Assembly: GCA_015065695.1 (NCBI GenBank)
Contig: SVPT01000014.1
Location: 1 to 36,010 of the forward strand
Origin: Oscillospiraceae bacterium
GTDB taxonomy: Bacteria > Bacillota > Clostridia > Oscillospirales > Acutalibacteraceae
DNA length: 36,010 bases
Reading direction: 5' to 3'
Position 1 is the first letter of the stretch, and every line of letters starts with the position of its first letter. The translations under genes and the position numbers were made by a program. Positions 8,222-14,578 of the stretch are shown here, piece by piece. The notes under the pieces are model-generated. The model was not told the origin of the DNA. It searched no databases and saw only the letters and a program-made list of their open reading frames with translations.

Positions 8222-8339
8222 TCACGTCATTTTTGTTAATTGTACCCATATTATAGCAAATTATATCAACGAATTCAACACTGTACGAAGTGTAATTTTG
8301 ACGTAAAAGCTCGGAGTATCATCTATCACAATGACGTCA
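8222..8339. promoter_or_regulatory. Three TGACGT boxes around the csm promoter
   Basis: TGACGTGA (minus strand, 8229-8222), TGACGTAA (8299-8306) and the palindrome ATGACGTCAT (8331-8340) surround the csm promoter: one in the leader and two upstream of the -35. The perfect palindrome and the repeated six-base core suggest binding sites for an unknown dimeric regulator. No matching regulator is encoded next to them. Chance occurrence of a six-base core is possible, so this is tentative. Confidence 0.4.
8250..8278 (-). promoter_or_regulatory. Sigma-A promoter of the csm6-cas10-csm operon
   Basis: On the minus strand TTGAAT (8278-8273), a 17-base spacer and a perfect TATAAT (8255-8250) lie about 57 bases upstream of the csm6 start codon. 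Spacing is ideal and the region is AT-rich against a GC-rich background. There is no clear terminator between the HIRAN gene and this promoter, so some transcription may also arrive from the upstream AAA operon. Confidence 0.75.
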
Positions 8340-8394
8340 TGCCACGAGACAAAGCCCTAAACAATCACTAGATTTTCACTTGCTATGTCCAGCA

Positions 8395-8850
8395 TCACGC
8401 CTCTTCTATCAGATAGACCGAAAAGGGCAATGCCATATTTTCGGTAGGGGCATTACGGTTTTTGCGAAGCTCCTTTTCCACAATCTTTTTAGCCGTGGCA
8501 TCGGTCTGGGGGTCATCCACAACTCCGATGAATTTTTTTCCTGCGTCCATCAGCCGTGCGATGGTTTCGTTCTTGAATCTGGAGATAAAGCCAAGCTTAT
8601 CGTCCTCGGTCAGATGGACGGCAACCGCCCACTCATCGTGTTCGTTCTCCGGCTCACGGAAAAGCATCAGCTCTGTACCCGGTGTAATGGCGTCCAACGC
8701 CGCCTGCTCCTCTTCACTTTCTATATGAAATTGCAGACCTGCGATGCCTGTTTTCAGCACCAGTATTCTTCGCTCTTTCGCTTTGGAGGCATCTCTCTGA
8801 TACATTCTGCCGCGTAACGACTGCGGCGCTTCCTGAATCAGCTTACTCAT
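8395..8850 (-). CDS. HIRAN-domain protein
   Basis: The 151-residue product carries a HIRAN domain over about residues 27-110, recognisable from LMLFREPENEHDEWAVAVH and DKLGFISRFKNETIARLMDAG. HIRAN domains of eukaryotic HLTF/Rad5 bind 3' ends of single-stranded DNA; bacterial stand-alone versions occur next to nucleases, helicases and in defence contexts. There is no attached enzyme domain, so this is probably the nucleic-acid-recognition subunit of a module with the two upstream genes. Its ATG overlaps the stop codon of the J-like gene by eight bases, which indicates coupled translation. A 200-base gap with its own promoter separates it from csm6. Domain call is good; the biological role is inference. 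Confidence 0.75.
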   Translation of the reverse strand: MSKLIQEAPQSLRGRMYQRDASKAKERRILVLKTGIAGLQFHIESEEEQAALDAITPGTELMLFREPENEHDEWAVAVHLTEDDKLGFISRFKNETIARLMDAGKKFIGVVDDPQTDATAKKIVEKELRKNRNAPTENMALPFSVYLIEEA

Positions 8851-9751
8851 GGACAGTCACACCTTCTATCATCGCGCAAATTTCCTTTGTACGGCGTTCC
8901 CTTTCGGCAGTTGCTGCACGGAAGCGGAGCGCCAGTTCTTCTTTATATGCTTCAGTTTTCGCAGGGTCAGACAGCATACCGGACGCGGTATACGGAAACC
9001 TGAGCCTTATCTCCTGCATCTCCCCGATAACACTGTCTGTCATCTGACGGCAGCGGGCACATTCCTCCCTTAGCACAGCCTCTTCGTCGGTTGGCACAAA
9101 GCTGCTGTATATCTCAGCGGCAAGTGAATAGTCGGCAGCATATTCCATGCCCCGGGCTATTTCATCTTTCGCCATTTCACTGCCATTATCGCCCGCAAGC
9201 AGCTCGCGCAGCAATTCCTGCGGCACCTCTTCCTGACTATACAGCATCTCATGAATCAGCCTCAGCGCATCCACATCTCTGTGGCGGTATGCCTCCTGCG
9301 CCTTATCGTACAAGTGGCGCTGCGCCTCTTTCAGCTCTGGATGCATCTGCGGGTGAAAGTCCTTGAGTATTTCACTGTATAGCTGCTGCAATTCATTGGT
9401 TTGCTCGGTGGAAAGCTCGGCATATTCCTGCGGCGCTTCAGTTCCGGCAGCCTCCCGAAGCATCTGTCGGCGATGCTCCTCAAGCTCTTTATCGATTGCT
9501 GCCTCATCTATCGGTTCACGGCGGTTAAGCGCAGCCTGAATCATCTGCTGCTTCATTTGAAGCAGTTCACATTCGATCTCTTCCCTGATCACGGTCTCCT
9601 CATAGGAACCGATTTTATCCATATATTCCTTTTCGAGGCGGGGACCCTCGATGTACAGCAGCCTTTCCCGCTGCTCATACAGGCTGAGAAGCGTGTGGCG
9701 TGCTGATGCTGCCTCGTTGTACAGCCACTGCGCAAAGGTGTGTCTGCTCAT
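8843..9751 (-). CDS. Coiled-coil protein with degenerate J-domain-like segment
   Basis: The 302-residue product is highly charged and helical, with long predicted coiled-coil stretches (residues 25-105 and 265-295). The central segment LQQLYSEILKDFHPQMHP (121-138) followed by KAQEAYRHRDVDALRLI (150-166) has the layout of a J-domain: helix II, the HPD loop and helix III. The HPD tripeptide reads HPQ (133-135), so stimulation of an Hsp70 is doubtful and a pure protein-contact role is more likely. It lies between the AAA ATPase (one base gap) and the HIRAN gene (overlap), which suggests an adaptor between motor and nucleic-acid reader. I do not recognise a named family for the full length. Confidence 0.6.
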   Translation of the reverse strand: MSRHTFAQWLYNEAASARHTLLSLYEQRERLLYIEGPRLEKEYMDKIGSYEETVIREEIECELLQMKQQMIQAALNRREPIDEAAIDKELEEHRRQMLREAAGTEAPQEYAELSTEQTNELQQLYSEILKDFHPQMHPELKEAQRHLYDKAQEAYRHRDVDALRLIHEMLYSQEEVPQELLRELLAGDNGSEMAKDEIARGMEYAADYSLAAEIYSSFVPTDEEAVLREECARCRQMTDSVIGEMQEIRLRFPYTASGMLSDPAKTEAYKEELALRFRAATAERERRTKEICAMIEGVTVHE

Positions 9752-9752
9752 C

Positions 9753-11288
9753 TTACATCATCTCCAATGCCAGAAGTATGTCCTCCAGTGTCAGTTCAGC
9801 CAGCTTGCTGTCGGTAATATTGCTGTCCATAACCAATCGGTTGGCCTGCTGATTGATGGCACGCTCAAACAGATTGCGCACAGCGCGGGCGTTTCCGAAA
9901 TGCTCCTCACGGTTTGCGTACATTTCGTCCAGCCTTTCCCTGAGAGGGGCAGCCGGATCTTCTGCAAGTGTATATCCGTTTGTTTCGCAAAAGCGGTCAA
10001 AAATCGCCAGCAGGTCACTGCCGGTATAGTCCGGAAAATGAAAATACTTGTTGAAGCGGGAACGCAGACCGGGATTGGATTCGATGAATTTATGCATCAG
10101 CTCATCATATCCGGCAACAATGACCACCAGCTCATCACGGTGGTCCTCCATTGCCTTCAGAATGGTCTCGATGGCTTCTTTGCCGTAGCTGTCCTCTTTG
10201 TCATTGGCAAGCGCATACGCTTCATCAATGAAAAGGACTCCGCCCAGTGCCTCCTGAATTACCTTCTGCGTCTTGATTGCCGTCTGACCGAGGTAGCCCG
10301 CAACCAGACCGCTTCGGTCGGTTTCGACGAGCTGCCCCTGCGGCAGAATACCCATCAGATAGTACAGCCTTGCCACCATGCGGGCGACGGTTGTCTTTCC
10401 TGTTCCGGGATTTCCCGTGAACACCAGATGATAGGAAACGGCTGGCACCTTCATGCCCCGCTGTGTACGCATCTGGCAGATTCTTATAAAATTGAGAAGG
10501 CTCTGCACGTCATTCTTCACCTTATCCAGACCGACCAGCCCATGCAATTCGGCGAGGACGCTTTCCAGTGTTTCCTCCGCATCATCTTCTCCGGCTGCGG
10601 GCTTACTGACGGTCACTCCACTTGCGGGAGCGAAAACGTCCAGCTCGTCTGACTGCTCGGGAGCAAGGCTTATGTTCAATGTTATGGTCGGGGCAGAATT
10701 CTCCGCAGGGGAAGCAGAAACATCGCTGCCGGAAAGGGGATTGACCTCCTCGCGTCTTTTGTCATCTGACAAAGGCCGGCAGTAGCCTGTTTGATTGAGC
10801 GGCGTCACCATCTCAGGGTGATATTCTCTTTCCTTGCCTGCGGCTACCCGCTGTTCGTCACAGTAATCAAGCAGCAGGTCGCTGATGCCCATCAGGGCAT
10901 TGGCCTCGTCTATCGTAAAATCGCCGTTTATCAATGCCGCAAGCACCAGAAAGCGCCCAATGGAGTCAGCGATTGTCCGGCTTTTGCTGGTGTTGTTTTC
11001 CTTATCCTTTGCGGCGATATTCCGAAAAAACATGGGAATATTCATCTCGCGGGAGTCATCACCCGCACAATCCAATGCGGCAATAACCTGCGCGACGGTA
11101 TAATTCTGCCCCTTGAACACAGGCAGAAGCTGCACATAATCCTCTGAAAAGAGCTTATTCCCCGCCCACACTTTCAGTGTTGCAGCCATCAGCCATGTGC
11201 GTATTTCTTCCTCACAGTAATCAGCATCACATTGCGCTATATCGTCCACCAGACCGTTGAGAGCCGCTTTTATCTCTTTGATTTTCAC
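9753..11288 (-). CDS. AAA+ ATPase, CbxX/CfqX type, with helical N-terminal domain
   Basis: The 511-residue protein has an N-terminal helical region (1-160, possibly TerB-like), an acidic low-complexity linker (about 180-245), and a C-terminal AAA+ module. The module opens with LHGLVGLDKVKNDVQSLLNF. It has Walker A GNPGTGKTT (about 293-300), Walker B GVLFIDEAYAL (about 350), and sensor and arginine-finger segments VIVAGY and NPGLRSRFNKYFHF. This is the CbxX/CfqX group, which includes the Rubisco activase CbbX and EccA of type VII secretion; no Rubisco or Esx genes are nearby. The start is GTG at 11288, seven bases after GGGGTGG; a TTG six codons upstream is less likely. It probably powers remodelling of a complex with the two downstream gene products. 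Confidence 0.82.
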   Translation of the reverse strand: MKIKEIKAALNGLVDDIAQCDADYCEEEIRTWLMAATLKVWAGNKLFSEDYVQLLPVFKGQNYTVAQVIAALDCAGDDSREMNIPMFFRNIAAKDKENNTSKSRTIADSIGRFLVLAALINGDFTIDEANALMGISDLLLDYCDEQRVAAGKEREYHPEMVTPLNQTGYCRPLSDDKRREEVNPLSGSDVSASPAENSAPTITLNISLAPEQSDELDVFAPASGVTVSKPAAGEDDAEETLESVLAELHGLVGLDKVKNDVQSLLNFIRICQMRTQRGMKVPAVSYHLVFTGNPGTGKTTVARMVARLYYLMGILPQGQLVETDRSGLVAGYLGQTAIKTQKVIQEALGGVLFIDEAYALANDKEDSYGKEAIETILKAMEDHRDELVVIVAGYDELMHKFIESNPGLRSRFNKYFHFPDYTGSDLLAIFDRFCETNGYTLAEDPAAPLRERLDEMYANREEHFGNARAVRNLFERAINQQANRLVMDSNITDSKLAELTLEDILLALEMM

Positions 11289-11395
11289 AGAAACACCACC
11301 CCGCAATCAATCGTTCAGCAAGCATAAGCCCCATAAACCATCCTGTGCATTTTTGTGTTGCTTTAGTTCATGGCAATTTGCAGTTATTCATATTA

Positions 11396-11424
11396 ATTAT
11401 ACACTCCGTTTGCGGACAAAACAA
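11396..11424 (-). promoter_or_regulatory. Promoter of the AAA/J-like/HIRAN operon
   Basis: Minus-strand TTGTTT (11424-11419), 17-base spacer and TATAAT (11401-11396), with the bases TG just ahead of the -10. The spacer contains a small inverted repeat TCCG-CAAA-CGGA, which could be an operator. The distance to the GTG start is about 105 bases. Confidence 0.65.
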
Positions 11425-11482
11425 GGTGCGGGGTGAAATATGGTGGGGCGCAGACGCGGTGTTCGGGTGACGATCACTGCGT

Positions 11483-11518
11483 TTGACAGTGCGCAAATCT
11501 TATGTTACCATATGGTAA
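11483..11518 (+). promoter_or_regulatory. Promoter with overlapping 14-base palindromic operator
   Basis: TTGACA at 11483-11488, 17 bases, then TACCAT at 11506-11511. The -10 sits inside the perfect palindrome TTACCATATGGTAA (11505-11518). A dimeric repressor bound there would block RNA polymerase. It lies 80 bases upstream of the gene starting at 11598. No dedicated regulator is adjacent on that strand. Confidence 0.55.
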
Positions 11519-11597
11519 AGCAATGTTGTTTACTGCATTACGCACACGAAGGGGACACAATAATTCGAAACATCTTTGTGGAAGGGAGTTTATCACA

Positions 11598-12425
11598 ATG
11601 GCTGAAAAGGGCACTACATTTTACGCTGCTACGGTCGGCAACCTGATCGCAGGCATATTTTCCTCTCCCGAAAAGGCACCCGACGGAGCTGATATATCGG
11701 AGATCACCCCCATTTATATTGAGGGCTCGCCACGCTCCGAAAAATACATATGTATGGCTGAGGGAACGTGGAGCGTAGTTCACTATAAGGACGGACAGTT
11801 TTCCGGAGAAGATTCTGAAACCGGACCAATATGGGGTTATAATCCTCAAAGCGCGATAGCGGGGCTGTTTGGATACAACTTCAGCCGCCAAAGCGTTAAT
11901 ATGACCAATTTGGTTATGTATGAGATTGACAGAGTATATCTCGGTGAGAACGTCGATAATCTGAACAAAACCGCGCCTTTTCCGGATATTGCACATTCCA
12001 TTTCTAAACACTGCAGGGTTACCCCCGAAACAGCGGCAACAGACTATATCGGTTTGTACCTTGCCGAAAAGAGGAAACAGGAAGAGCTTGCCAGGAAGCA
12101 CAGTGCGGTCAAGGTATCGGTTATCGGCAGCAAGCTGATAACTCTGAAATGCTCGTTTATTCTTGAAAAAGAAAAAGTAATTTTTTGCGGAACATCTCTC
12201 GCCTCTCAAAGACGATTATTGGAAGAACAGCTCTTAATGCATTTTTCCGAGAATGAGCTAACTCGGCTGGCTGAAATATTGCAGAGCGTGGTCAGCACAT
12301 CTGTGCCGGAGACACTTTCATGTTTCAGGAATCTGAGTGATGAAGAGAGAAAGCCGGTTGAAAGGGCACTTGATTATGTTCTGCCGGTAGGGGGAAGAAG
12401 ATTTTCAATCGAGCATTATAAGTAA
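11598..12425 (+). CDS. Unknown 275-residue protein next to defence island
   Basis: I do not recognise this protein. It is soluble, with no signal peptide or membrane segment. The N-terminal part (1-140) is mixed strand and turn and rich in Gly, Tyr and Trp (EGTWSVVHYKDGQF, GPIWGYNPQSAIAGLFGYN). The middle has a short helical charged stretch (YLAEKRKQEELARKHSAV), and the C-terminal third looks like an alpha/beta region (VSVIGSKLITLKCSFILEKE). The ATG at 11598 follows GAAGGGAG by nine bases; upstream in-frame codons back to 11502 overlap the promoter palindrome and are rejected. It is transcribed away from the AAA operon from a shared 309-base intergenic region, so it may belong to that island or be an independent regulated gene. 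Confidence 0.6.
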   Translation: MAEKGTTFYAATVGNLIAGIFSSPEKAPDGADISEITPIYIEGSPRSEKYICMAEGTWSVVHYKDGQFSGEDSETGPIWGYNPQSAIAGLFGYNFSRQSVNMTNLVMYEIDRVYLGENVDNLNKTAPFPDIAHSISKHCRVTPETAATDYIGLYLAEKRKQEELARKHSAVKVSVIGSKLITLKCSFILEKEKVIFCGTSLASQRRLLEEQLLMHFSENELTRLAEILQSVVSTSVPETLSCFRNLSDEERKPVERALDYVLPVGGRRFSIEHYK

Positions 12426-12434
12426 TGCTACGCA

Positions 12435-12518
12435 TTCAACTTCATGGAGATTTCCATAGATGTTGCACTATACTTCCGCAAACTGAAATATGACAAGATG
12501 GCTGACGGTGCGGCGTAA
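12435..12518 (+). pseudogene. C-terminal fragment of a PQ-loop-like membrane protein gene
   Basis: The 28 codons from 12435 to the TAA at 12518 read FNFMEISIDVALYFRKLKYD and onwards. They match the last 28 codons of the intact gene at 13707-14027 with only a few changes. There is no upstream part and no start. The fragment begins 10 bases after the stop codon of the preceding gene, is followed by a copy of the same terminator, and is part of the larger duplicated block described below. Confidence 0.8.
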
Positions 12519-12567
12519 CAGAAATCAGCTCACGCTCGTCGGAACTTAATATGCTTTGGAAATGCAA

Positions 12568-12607
12568 GAAGCCGAGAGTCTTGTAAAAGCAAGACTTTCG
12601 GCTTTTT
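12568..12607 (+). terminator. Rho-independent terminator (copy 1)
   Basis: AGCCGAGAGTCTTG, a six-base loop and CAAGACTTTCGGCT form a long stem followed by TTTTT. It now probably ends transcription of the unknown gene at 11598. It is a diverged copy of the terminator at 14076-14116. Confidence 0.85.
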
Positions 12608-12689
12608 GCGTTTCCGTATTGTCAGGCGCAGGTTTTGCTTACGCAAACGATTCAGAAAAAAGAAAGCATCAATTTTGCATCACTGCCAA

Positions 12690-13580
12690 TTAACTGCGCT
12701 CTATATCATACTCCCGGTTTATCATATCCACAAGCTCCTTAGCCGGAAGCGGCAATGTATGCCCTTTTTTTCTTGCGAGTATAATTTCTCTTGTGGGAAG
12801 AGGTTCAGACAAGGAAACAGCGCACACGTCGTTTTCCGTTTCAAGGAACTGCTCCGGCACGAAACCTATTCCCAGACCGTATTTGACAAGGGGAAGAATC
12901 TGGTCAGCCGTTGCTGCTTCGATATCCGGCGAAAAGCTGCAATTGCGCTTGAGGAATTCATTGGAATAGAAATCAAATGTAGATGTTCCCGCACCGAGAG
13001 AGATTATCGGATATTCTGCCAGCTCGGCAAAAGACACGCTTTCCTTGATTGGAAAGCTTTTGCTGCACACGGGAACCTCCTGCAGCAGGGATAGCTTTGT
13101 TGCAGTCAGCTTGCCTGTAATATCTGCGGGAGTTGTAACAACAGCGAAATCCACCAGTTTATTTTCTATCATTCTCAGTGCCTGAGGAGAGGAAACATTC
13201 AGCAGCTTGATTCTTATACCGGGATACAGTTGATGATAGCCGCGAAGGATAGGCAGCAGGCAGCATCTTAGGGCAATTTCGGTGGCACCTATGGAAACCA
13301 GGCCGTAGTCCATGCTGTGCTTAGCCGACACTGCCTCTTCGCCCGCCTGAATATGCTCAAAAGCGATGGCGATATGCTCGTATAACTCTTTGCCGTCCTC
13401 GGTCAGTCTTACGCCTTTATTTGTTCTTTCAAAAAGCGTGCAGCCAAGCTGCCTTTCAAGTGTCTTTATTGCTCTTGTCAGGTTTGGCTGATTGCTGTAC
13501 ATTACTTCTGCCGCACGGGTAAAGCTTTTGTATTTTGCAACATTGTAGAAAACGCGATAATGGTCGTAACTGATATTCAT
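12690..13580 (-). CDS. LysR-family transcriptional regulator
   Basis: The 296-residue protein has the LysR winged helix at residues 1-65 (MNISYDHYRVFYNVAKYKSF, then TRAAEVMYSNQPNLTRAIKTLE, GCTLFERTNKGVRLTEDG), followed by a linker helix and a type-2 periplasmic-binding-like effector domain (DYGLVSIGATEIALRCCLLP onward). Length is normal. It is divergent from the small membrane protein at 13707 and probably controls it and itself through the inverted repeats between them. The ATG at 13580 lies inside one of those repeats. The ligand cannot be inferred from sequence. Confidence 0.93.
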   Translation of the reverse strand: MNISYDHYRVFYNVAKYKSFTRAAEVMYSNQPNLTRAIKTLERQLGCTLFERTNKGVRLTEDGKELYEHIAIAFEHIQAGEEAVSAKHSMDYGLVSIGATEIALRCCLLPILRGYHQLYPGIRIKLLNVSSPQALRMIENKLVDFAVVTTPADITGKLTATKLSLLQEVPVCSKSFPIKESVSFAELAEYPIISLGAGTSTFDFYSNEFLKRNCSFSPDIEAATADQILPLVKYGLGIGFVPEQFLETENDVCAVSLSEPLPTREIILARKKGHTLPLPAKELVDMINREYDIERS

Positions 13581-13606
13581 ATCAAATCACCATATCATAT
13601 TGATAT
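13571..13606. promoter_or_regulatory. Tandem inverted repeats in LysR/membrane-protein intergenic region
   Basis: Two perfect inverted repeats lie side by side: TGATAT-TC-ATATCA at 13571-13584, covering the LysR start codon, and ATATCA-TAT-TGATAT at 13592-13606. Both contain the T-N11-A pattern typical of LysR operators. The placement suggests autorepression of the regulator and control of the divergent gene. Confidence 0.55.
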
Positions 13607-13706
13607 ATTGCATATAACGGATATACATTTTACACATACCATGAGATGCATTATAATATGTCCAACACGAGATGTCAACCGATGTCAACGCAGGAGGGAA
13701 TTAATC

Positions 13707-14027
13707 ATGGAGATTTCTTTTATTACCGAACTGATGGAAGCCATTACCATACTTTGCTTTGGTCTGTCGTGGCCTGTTTCCATCCGCAAATCGCTTATCT
13801 CAAAAACCGCCAAGGGCAAGAGTCTGTTCTTTGAAGTATTTCTGCTTGTGGGATACGCCTTCGGAATTATGCGCAAGATAATCCAGCTTACCGTTCTTGG
13901 CTGCTCCGGCGGAATATTTTGCCTGAGTTTCTTCTTTTATGTACTCAACTTCATAGAAATATCCATAGATGTTGCGCTGTACTTCCGCAACCTGAAATAC
14001 GACAAGATGGCTGACTGTGCTGCGTAA
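13707..14027 (+). CDS. Small PQ-loop/SemiSWEET-like membrane protein
   Basis: The 106-residue product has three hydrophobic segments (about 8-25, 40-60 and 65-88). The first segment ends LSWPVSIRKSLISKTAKGKS, a layout like the PQ-loop motif followed by a Lys/Ser-rich turn in SemiSWEET-type half-transporters. It then continues FFEVFLLVGYAFGIMRKI. The classical PQ is replaced by WP, so assignment to the family is tentative. The ATG at 13707 follows AGGAGGGA; a longer frame to 13560 would cross the LysR operators. It is divergent from LysR, ends in a strong terminator, and a dead copy of its 3' end lies at 12435. Confidence 0.65.
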   Translation: MEISFITELMEAITILCFGLSWPVSIRKSLISKTAKGKSLFFEVFLLVGYAFGIMRKIIQLTVLGCSGGIFCLSFFFYVLNFIEISIDVALYFRNLKYDKMADCAA

Positions 14028-14226
14028 CAGAAATCAGCCTGCGGTTATTGGAATTTGATACGATTTGGAAATGTAAAAGCCGAGAGCCTTGGGTGATCAA
14101 GGCTTTCGGCTTTTTTGTATTCCGTATTATTAGAACGCACGTTTTTGCTCGGACACAACGATTCTGGAAGGGACAGAAATCACTGGATGTGCATCAAGCA
14201 ATTTACTGCGCCTACCTATATCACTG
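13945..14226. repeat. Duplicated block, right copy
   Basis: This is the partner of 12433-12710. It includes the 3' end of the intact membrane-protein gene, its terminator, the TTCCGTATT spacer, and a remnant of the LysR 3' end (minus-strand TGATATAG..GCGCAGTAAA near 14202-14223, compared with TGATATAGAGCGCAGTTAA at the live gene). Similarity is high in the coding part and falls in the spacer. Confidence 0.7.
14076..14116 (+). terminator. Rho-independent terminator (copy 2)
   Basis: AGCCGAGAGCCTTG, a short loop and CAAGGCTTTCGGCT form the stem, followed by TTTTTT. It ends the membrane-protein transcript. Confidence 0.88.
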
Positions 14227-14275
14227 CTGATTAGGCCCGCTTAGCAGGCAGACGAAGCATGGCACCAATCTTATT

Positions 14276-14458
14276 GTGTCCATAGAATATGTTCTATACA
14301 ACAACAAAGCGGCTACAAGAAGGGGTATTGAGGACGTGGAGCTTGTCAAGGAAGTTCTTAATTATGGCCCCCAATTTATTGATATACAGAATATCAGTGA
14401 TTATCGTGTTTTTCTGTCCGTTCTGGAAGATGAAGATGTTATCGTTATTGCCGGCTAG
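14276..14458 (+). pseudogene. N-terminal fragment of a diacylglycerol-kinase-like gene
   Basis: Sixty codons from a GTG at 14276 read MSIEYVLYNNKAATRRGIED and end LEDEDVIVIAG followed by a stop. The pattern YNxKA near the start and a hydrophobic strand ending AG matches the nucleotide-binding domain of diacylglycerol/sphingosine kinase-like proteins, where GGDGTLN should follow. Here the frame stops exactly at that point, so no active enzyme can result. No ribosome site is visible. The stretch 14117-14275 upstream holds only the decayed LysR remnant. The family call rests on a short match. Confidence 0.45.
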
Positions 14459-14509
14459 GGGTGCCGTGGGTAAAATCTAAAATTTTCTTGAGAATTCAGA
14501 AAATTATGA

Positions 14510-14538
14510 TTGCTCTATCTGTTCAAATTTGATAGAAT
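14510..14538 (+). promoter_or_regulatory. Promoter of the solute-binding protein gene
   Basis: TTGCTC at 14510-14515, 17 bases, TAGAAT at 14533-14538, about 35 bases before the ribosome site. No operator-like palindrome is seen. Confidence 0.55.
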
Positions 14539-14578
14539 AATGTGTGTATTTACGATTATTTTCAAGGGGTGTATGTCC

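Larger units (their letters stand above)
12433..12710. repeat. Duplicated block, left copy
   Basis: This block matches 13945-14226 in the same order: 3' end of the membrane-protein gene, terminator, an AT-rich spacer starting TTCCGTATT, and the 3' end of the LysR gene on the minus strand. In the left copy the LysR end is the live gene and the membrane-protein end is dead. In the right copy it is the reverse. Confidence 0.75.

Noticed and set aside
8843-9751. True DnaJ co-chaperone
   Set aside because: The essential HPD tripeptide reads HPQ and no Gly/Phe or zinc region follows, so only a J-like fold is claimed.
9651-10652. 333-codon plus-strand frame opposite the AAA ATPase gene
   Set aside because: The opposite strand carries intact Walker A and B motifs in a continuous family match.
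12433-14226. Insertion sequence or transposon as the cause of the duplicated blocks
   Set aside because: No transposase, terminal inverted repeats or target-site duplication is visible; tandem duplication with decay explains the order of the pieces.
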